The position numbers and the translations under genes are program-made. Positions 57,913-64,000 of a stretch of DNA of 64,000 nt are shown here, one piece after another. Source of the stretch: Thinopyrum elongatum. Its lineage: Eukaryota > Streptophyta > Magnoliopsida > Poales > Poaceae. Positions within the stretch are counted from its first letter, which is position 1, and each line of letters begins with the position of its first letter. The stretch is taken from NCBI GenBank assembly GCA_011799875.1, contig CM022302.1, positions 183,636,942-183,700,941 on the forward strand, in the 5' to 3' direction. Below the pieces are notes generated by a model that was given only the letters and a program-made list of their open reading frames with translations, ran no database searches and was not told where the DNA came from.

Positions 57913-58878
57913 TTGAGGTTGCCACATATATTTCATCTTTATAATGTCTTTCGTGAAAATGATGGAAAGGAAAATTGTGCTCAATTGCTAGAGGAAGAAG
58001 TCAATAAAATGTTTGGCACTAAATCTTTGAATGATGAGCATGATTGCAATGTTGTTAGTATGAATTCTTTGAATATCCATGATGCTAATGATATGCAAAG
58101 CCACAAGCTTGGGGATGCTATATTTGATGAAGATGATATTTTTTGTCCCCCAAGTTTTGATGAGCAAATTTATTATGATGATAGCATGCCTCCTATTTAT
58201 GATGATTATATTGATGAAAGTGGGTTTGGAAGAGTGTCAACTCTAGTTAATGATCCCACTATTTTGGAGGGTGTTGAATCTTTTCACAATATTGATAAAA
58301 GTGGATTTGGAGAGGTCATGACTTTATTTAGTGATGAATCCACTATTTTGGAAGAGGTTCCAATTGATTATGAGAACAAAGTTGCTATCTATGATGATTA
58401 TTGTGATGACATGTATGCTATAAATAATAATGATAACCATGGAGCTTGTCATCATGATTTTAATTTTCAATTGGATTATGCCTCACATATTAGTTATTTT
58501 GTTGAATTTGCTCCTCCCACTACTATGAATGAGAAGAATTTTGCTTATGTGGAGAGTAGTAAAATTTCTATGCTTGTGGATCATGAAAAGAATGCTTTAT
58601 TTGATAGTTATATTGTTGAATTCATTCATGATGCTACTGAAAATTACTATGAGAGAGGAACATATGCTTTTACATATCTCAATAATATCAAGTTTCCTCT
58701 CTTTGTGTTGAAAGTTTTGAAGTATTGCTTGTTTTGCCTTCCTATGCTAGTTGATTCTTGTTCTCATAAATTGTTTGCTCACAAAATCCCTATGCATAGG
58801 AAGTGGGTTAGACTTAAATGTGCTAGTCATATTCTTCATGATGCCCCCATTATGTTTCAATTCTTAGCTTTTATGTGA
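57913..58878 (+). CDS. Sabrina/WHAM-type element ORF, unknown function
   Basis: An open frame of about 321 codons ends TGA at 58876. The first in-frame ATG is at 58009 (MFGTKSLNDEHD); the frame is open upstream to 57913, and no ATG lies in the extension. The protein is very acidic (DEDDIFCPPSFDE, YDDSMPPIYDDYIDE) and holds two copies of a D-x-SGFG-x-V-x-TL motif (IDESGFGRVSTL, IDKSGFGEVMTL). The related element at 41-44 kb has one copy (about 43090). A hydrophobic stretch (FPLFVLKVLKYCLFCLPMLV) lies near the C-terminus and may be membrane-like. No Gag, protease or polymerase motif is seen. Intact despite the element's non-autonomous nature. Confidence 0.7.
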   Translation: MRLPHIFHLYNVFRENDGKENCAQLLEEEVNKMFGTKSLNDEHDCNVVSMNSLNIHDANDMQSHKLGDAIFDEDDIFCPPSFDEQIYYDDSMPPIYDDYIDESGFGRVSTLVNDPTILEGVESFHNIDKSGFGEVMTLFSDESTILEEVPIDYENKVAIYDDYCDDMYAINNNDNHGACHHDFNFQLDYASHISYFVEFAPPTTMNEKNFAYVESSKISMLVDHEKNALFDSYIVEFIHDATENYYERGTYAFTYLNNIKFPLFVLKVLKYCLFCLPMLVDSCSHKLFAHKIPMHRKWVRLKCASHILHDAPIMFQFLAFM

Positions 58879-58884
58879 GCATCA

Positions 58885-60480
58885 TTGAAATCATCATGCC
58901 TAGCTAAAAAGGCATTAAAGAAAAGCGCTTGTTGGGAGACAACCCAATATTTATACCTACTGTTTTTGGTGTGTTCACATGATTATACTACTGTAGTAAT
59001 CATGTTTTATAGCTTTTGTTTGAATAAAGTGTCAAGTAAAGCCTTTGGGATAGTGTGGTTGAGAGTTGACTTGATTCTGTGTAAAAACAGAAACTCTTGC
59101 GTCTAGTAAAAGAATTGTTAAAATTCACTAGAACATTTAAAAACTCTGAATTTTTTACAGAGCATTTTTACACAAATTTCCTACGTTTTCCTAATTTTTC
59201 AGAATTTTTGGAGTATATAATTATGAGCATAATTCAGATCTTTATAGACTGTTCTGTTTTTGACAGATTCTGTTTTTTGATGCATAGTTTGCTTGTTTTC
59301 TAGTTTCTATGGCTTATATTGCTTAATATAAATTGTGGAAATTATAGATTACAGTAGGAATTATGTGGAAACAATTATGAATCTTGTATTTGACAGTACC
59401 AAAGTGAATGATTTGTTTTATTATACTAACGGATCTCACGAAGGTTTTGTTAAGTTTTGTGTGATTGAAGTTTTCAAGTTTTGGGTGAGATATCGATATG
59501 AGGAGAATAAGGATTGATAAGAGCCTAAGATTGGGGATGCTCAAGGCACCCCAAGGTAATATTCAAGGAAGATCCAAGCAACTAAGCTTGGGGATGCCCC
59601 GGAAGGCATCCCCTCTTTCGTCTTCAACATTATCGGTAACCTTACTTGGAGCTATATTTTTATTCGTCACATGATATGTGTTTTGCTTGGAGCATCACTT
59701 TATTTTATTAGGATCTTCTTTCTGTTATTTATAGTAATGTTTTGCATCTTTTATTTCAATAAAAGTGTCAAGTATAGCCTTTACCATGCTTATTTTGCAA
59801 CTCTATATGTTGCTGTTTGAAAACAGAAAGTTTGTTGTTATGTTTTGAATATTTGTGAATAGTCCGAGCACGATAAAATCTTGAATATTTTTCAAAATAA
59901 GCTACAAAATTTTTTATACAGTGTGGTAATTTTTCATAATTTTTAGAGTTAGGGAAGTATGAGTACAATTGCACTCTTTAAAGATTGTCCTGTTTTGATA
60001 GATTGCTGTTATGTTTGCATTGTTTGCATATGTTTGCTTGTTTAATGATTCTATTTGAAGATAGGAGTATTAAATATGCAGAGACATTTAGTATGCAATG
60101 TCAAATAATAATTTTAGTGATTTGCTACAGTAGAGAATGATAAGGTGTTGCATTGATTCATACTAACTTTTCTCACGAGTTCTTGTTGAGTTTTGTGTGG
60201 ATGAAGTTTTTAAGATTTAGGGAAACCGTGATATAAAAGGAATTAAGGAGACACAAAAGCTCAAGCTTGGGGATGCCCAAGGCATCCCAAGTTAATATTT
60301 CAAGAAGTCTCAAGCATCTAAGCTTGGGGATGCCCCGGTAGGCATCCCACCTTTCTTCATCAAGAACTATCGGTTAGTATTGGTTGAGCTTAAGTTTTTG
60401 CTTCTTCACATGATGTGTGCTATCCTTGGAATGTCATTTTATTTTTTTTTGCTTTCTGTTTTAATAAAATACTTAGATCT
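58885..60480 (+). repeat. Two diverged ~700-bp direct repeats in the Sabrina/WHAM 3' region
   Basis: Unit 1 (about 59025-59755) and unit 2 (about 59756-60480) share, in order, 'gtgtcaagta(a)agcctt', 'aaaacagaaa', 'ctaac(g)...ctcacgaag/agttc', 'gttttgttaagttttgtgtg' and 'aagcttggggatgcccc(g)gaaggcatccc'. One equivalent unit lies in the Athila-type element at 43960-44628. Each unit ends with a polypurine-tract-like AGCTTGGGGATGC. No coding function is seen. Confidence 0.75.
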
Positions 60481-62428
60481 GAAATTTTTAGATGAGAGAG
60501 AATCTTCACATAGCTAATGAATTATTTGACTACTCATTGATCTTCACTTATATCTTTTTGGAGTAGTTTGTCAGTTGCTCTAGTGCTTCACTTATATCTT
60601 TTTAGAGCACGACGGTGGTTTTATTTTGAAGAAATTGATGAACTCTCATGCTTCACTTATATTATTTTGTGAGTCTTTAAACAGCATGGTAATTTGCTTA
60701 GGTTATGAATTTAGTCCTAATATGATGGGCATCCAAGAGGGATATAATAAAAACTTTCATATAAGAGCATTAAATAATATGAGAAGTTTGATTCCTTGCA
60801 TTTGTTTTGAGATATAAAGATGGTGATATTAGAGTCATGCTAGTGAGTAATTGTTGATTGGTAGAAATACTTGTGTTAAAGTTTGTGATTCCCGTAGCAT
60901 GCACGTATGGTGAATCGTTATGTGATGAAGTCGGAGCATGATTTATTTATTGATTGTCTTCCTTATGAGTGGCGATGGTCTTTTCCTACCAATCTATCCC
61001 CCTAGGAGCATGCGTGTAGTACTTTGTTTCAATAGCTAATATACATTTGCAATAAGTATGTGAGTTCTTTATGACTAATGTTGAGTCCATGGACTATACG
61101 CACTCTCACCCTTCCACCATTGCTAGCCTCTCTAGTACCGCGCAACTTTCGCCGGTGCATTACACCCACCATATACCTTCCTCAAAACAGCCACCATACC
61201 TACCTATTATGGCATTTCCATAGCCATTCCGAGATATATTTCCATGCAACTTCCACCGTTCCGTTTATTTTGACACGCTTCATCATTGTCATATTGCTTT
61301 GCATGATCATGTAGTTGACATCGTATTTGTGGCAAAGCCACCATTCATATTTTTTATAAATGTCACTCTTGATCATTGCACATCCCGGTACACCACCGGA
61401 GGCATTCATATAGAGTCATATTTTGTTCTAGTATCGAGTTGTAATTCTTGAGTTGTAAGTAAATAAAAGTGTGATGATTATCATTATTAGAGCATTATCC
61501 CATGTGAGGAAAGGATGATGGAAGCTATGATTCCCTCACAAGCCGGGATGAGACTCCGGACGGAAAATAAAAAAAAGAAGAAAACAAAGAGAGAGAGAAA
61601 AAGAGGCCAAAGAGCCCAAAATAAAAAAATGAGAGAAAGGAGAGAAGGGGCAATGCTACTATCCTTTTTCCACACTTGTGCTTCGAAGTAGCACCATGAT
61701 CTTCATGATAGAGAGTCTCCTATTTTGTCACTTTCATATACTAGTGGGAATTTTTCATCATATAACTTGGCTTATATATTCCAATGATGGGCTTCCTCAA
61801 ATTTCCCTAGGTCTTCGTGAGCAAGCGAGTTGGATGCACACCCACTTAGTTTCTTTTGGGCTTTCATACACTTATAGTTCTACTGCATCCGTTGCACGGC
61901 AATCCCTACTCACTCACATTGATATCTATTGATCGGCATCTCCATAGCCCATTGATATGCCTAGTTGATGTGAGACTATCTCCTTCTTTTTGTCTTCTCC
62001 ACAACCACCATATTCTATTCCACCTATAGTGCTATATCCATGGCTCACGCTCATGTATTGTGTGAAAGTTGAAAAAGTTTGAGAACATCAAAAGTATGAA
62101 ACAATTGCTTGGCTTGTCATCGGGGTTGTGCATGATTTAATACTTTGTGTGATGAAGATGGAGCTTAGCCAGACTATATGATTTTGTAGGGATAACTTTC
62201 TTTGGCCATGATATTTTGAGAAGACATGATTGCTTTATTAGTATGCTTGAAGTATTATTGTTTTTATCTCAATATTAAACTTTTGTTTTGAATCTTGTGG
62301 ATCTGAATATTCTTGCCACAATAAAGAAGATTACATGGATAAATATGTTAGGTAGCATTCCACATCAAAAATTCTGCTTTTATCATTTACCTACTCGAGG
62401 ACGAGCAGAAATTAAGCTTGGGGATGCT
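60481..62428 (+). other. Sabrina/WHAM 3' untranslated internal region
   Basis: No gene is seen. It includes repeated 'gctctagtgcttcacttatat' words (60560-60660), a purine-rich tract with 'gagagagagaaaaagagg' (about 61560-61655) and the terminal polypurine-like 'aagcttggggatgct' just before the right LTR. Confidence 0.6.
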
Positions 62429-63801
62429 TGATACGTCTCCAACGTATCTATAATTTTTTATTGTTCCATGCTATTATATTATCTGTTTTGGATGTTTTAT
62501 ATGCATTTATATGCTATTTTATATTATTTTTGGGACTAACCTATTAACCTAGAGCCCAGTGCCTGTTTCTATTTTTTTCCTTGTTTTTGAGTTTTACAGA
62601 AAAGGAATATCAAACGGAATCCAAACGAGCTGAAAATTTACGGTGATTTTTTATGGACCAGAAGAAGCCCACGGAGCATCGGAGTTGGGCTAGAATAGTC
62701 CCGAGGCAACCACAAGGGTGGGGGGCGCGCCCCCTATCTTGTGGGCTCCTCGGGAACCCCCTGACTTGTTTCCGACGCCAAAAATTCCTATAAATATAGA
62801 AACCCCCAGAAAGAAACCTAGATCAGAAGTTCCGCTGCCGCAAGCCTCTATAGCCACGAAAAACCAATCGGGACCCCGTTCCGGCACCCTGCCGGAGGGG
62901 GAAACCATCACCGATGGCCATCTTCATCATCCCGGCGGTCTCCATGATGAGGAGGGAGTAGTTCACCCTCGGGACTGAGGATTTGTACCGGTAGCTATGT
63001 GTTTGACCTCTCTCTCTCTCGTGTTCTTGATTTGGCATGATCTTGATGTATCGCGAGCTTTGTTATTATAGTTGGATCATATGGTGTTTCTCCTCCTCTA
63101 CTTTCTTATGATGAATTGAGTCTTGCTCTTTGAGGTTTCGTTATGTTGGATTGAGTATTGGATTTGAGAACACTTGATGTATGTCTTGCGATGGGATATC
63201 TGTGGTGACAATGGGATGTTCTATTGATTCACTTGAAGTATGTTTTGGCACTCAACTTGCGGATTCCTGAGGTGACATTGGGGTAATCAATGCATAGGGG
63301 TTGATGCACATTTTCGTCCTACGTTCTCCAATAGAAACTTTGGAGTGATTCTTTGTTGCACGTTGAGGGATTGTTATGTGATCCAATTATGTTATCATTG
63401 TTGAGAGAATTTGCACTAGTGAAAGTATGAACCCTAGGCCTTGTTTTCAAGCATTGCAATACCATTTCCGCTCACTTTCGTTACTAGTTACCTTGCTTTT
63501 TTTATATTTTCAGATTACACAAACCTATATCTACCATCCATATTACTCTTGTATCACCATCTCTTCGCCGAACTAGTGCACCTATACAATTTACCACTGT
63601 ATTGGGTGTGTTGGGGACACAAGAGACTCTTTGTTATTTGGTTGTAGGTTTTTTTGAGAGAGACCATCTTCATCCTACGCCTCCCACGGATTGATAAACC
63701 TTAAGTCATCCACTTGAGGGAAAATTGCTACTGTCCTAAAAAACTCTATGCTTGGAGGCCCAACACGAGTCTACAAGAAGAAGGTTGCATAGTAGACATC
63801 A
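62429..63801 (+). repeat. Right LTR of the Sabrina/WHAM-type element
   Basis: 1373 bp, starting TGATACGTCTCC and ending GACATCA, followed by the target duplication GTGTA. It retains the GC-rich block at 62703-62778. Confidence 0.92.
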
Positions 63802-63806
63802 GTGTA

Positions 63807-64000
63807 CACCATCGACCCGGCTGTGGTGGAGGACTACATCAACACCGTGGAGCAGTTGCTTGCTGGAGACAAGTACAAGGTGGTCGGCATCGACCTCTAG
63901 TACACCGCCAGTCTTCCCGACAAACATCAGAAGGTTGCCGTCGCCCAGTTGTGCGTGCACCAACATGTCCTCATCTACCACTACCGCATGGCCACAGAGC
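63807..64000 (+). pseudogene. DEDD 3'-5' exonuclease-like gene, continuation
   Basis: Reads TIDPAVVEDYINTVEQLLAG, then DKYKVVGIDL, a stop, and YTASLPDKHQKVAVAQLCVH, then YHYRMATE to the window end. VVGIDLEYT-type sequence is the exonuclease I motif of RNase D/WRN-like DEDD nucleases, in which Asp and Glu bind metal ions. Here the Glu codon position is TAG (63898-63900), consistent with GAG-to-TAG. Downstream VAVAQLCV is the usual following strand. The family degrades RNA or DNA from the 3' end. This copy is disabled by the retrotransposon insertion, the stop and probably a lost start. The remainder lies outside the window. Confidence 0.7.

Larger units (their letters stand above)
56487..63801 (+). 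mobile_element. Sabrina/WHAM-type Gypsy (Athila lineage) retrotransposon, complete
   Basis: LTRs 56487-57783 (1297 bp) and 62429-63801 (1373 bp) start TGATACGTCTCCAACG and end GTAGACATCA. GTGTA is duplicated at 56482-56486 and 63802-63806. The primer site TGGCGCCGTTGCCGGGG (57794) matches tRNA-Asp. The polypurine tract is the GGGGATGC-type sequence before 62429. The internal region has one open frame without Gag, RT or integrase motifs and long repeated untranslated sequence, so the element is non-autonomous. The LTRs differ mainly by a 76-bp block (62703-62778) missing from the left copy. Family name from memory. Confidence 0.92.

Noticed and set aside
61560..61655. Purine-rich tract as a polypurine priming site
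   Set aside because: Too long and too far from the LTR; the short tract directly before 62429 is the better candidate.

Overview
The window looks like an intergenic, transposon-packed stretch of a Triticeae grass chromosome (wheat, Aegilops or a close relative). I infer this from the retrotransposon families recognised from memory of their LTR ends: Angela/WIS-type Copia LTRs, a Sukkula-type LARD with LTRs of about 4.2 kb, and Athila-lineage Gypsy elements of the Sabrina/WHAM and Fatima type. The AP2/ERF-like, B3 and F-box/FBD gene families also fit. I see no bacterial-type genes, no rRNA and no confident tRNA gene. Almost every host-like gene is broken.

Layout. Block A (about 250-8882) and block B (about 48072-56183) are diverged copies of the same segment in the same orientation. 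Each has a small minus-strand gene, an ~80-bp tandem repeat, a degenerate ~330-bp tandem array, and a plus-strand F-box/FBD pseudogene with a GC-rich tail. The flanks and gene starts are shared, but the gene bodies differ. Between the blocks lie nested transposons. At 8953-31065 is a minus-strand LARD (target duplication CTCTG) whose left LTR is split by a three-LTR Angela Copia insertion (9007-19572, target duplication GATCA). A CACTA-type terminus ends at 32094. The 3' part of a Tat-type Gypsy element with an antisense ORF lies at 32095-34633. An inverted pair of long Gypsy LTRs lies at 34634-40993, one of them a solo LTR with target duplication AAAAG. A decayed Athila-lineage gag-protease element spans 40994-46545 and is itself interrupted by a TIR element.

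A second CACTA-type terminus starts at 46546. It is followed by 45-bp subterminal repeats, a broken B3-domain gene fragment (47524-48028), block B, and the 5' part of a DEDD 3'-5' exonuclease-like gene. That gene is cut in two by a complete Sabrina/WHAM-type element (56487-63801, target duplication GTGTA); its reading frame resumes at 63807 and runs off the window.

No working pathway is encoded. The interest lies in the nesting order, readable from several perfect target-site duplications, and in the two blocks. They look like old copies of a gene-fragment-carrying unit, possibly CACTA cargo, that share promoters and first exons but carry different protein bodies. All comparisons were made by eye; family names are from memory and not database-checked.
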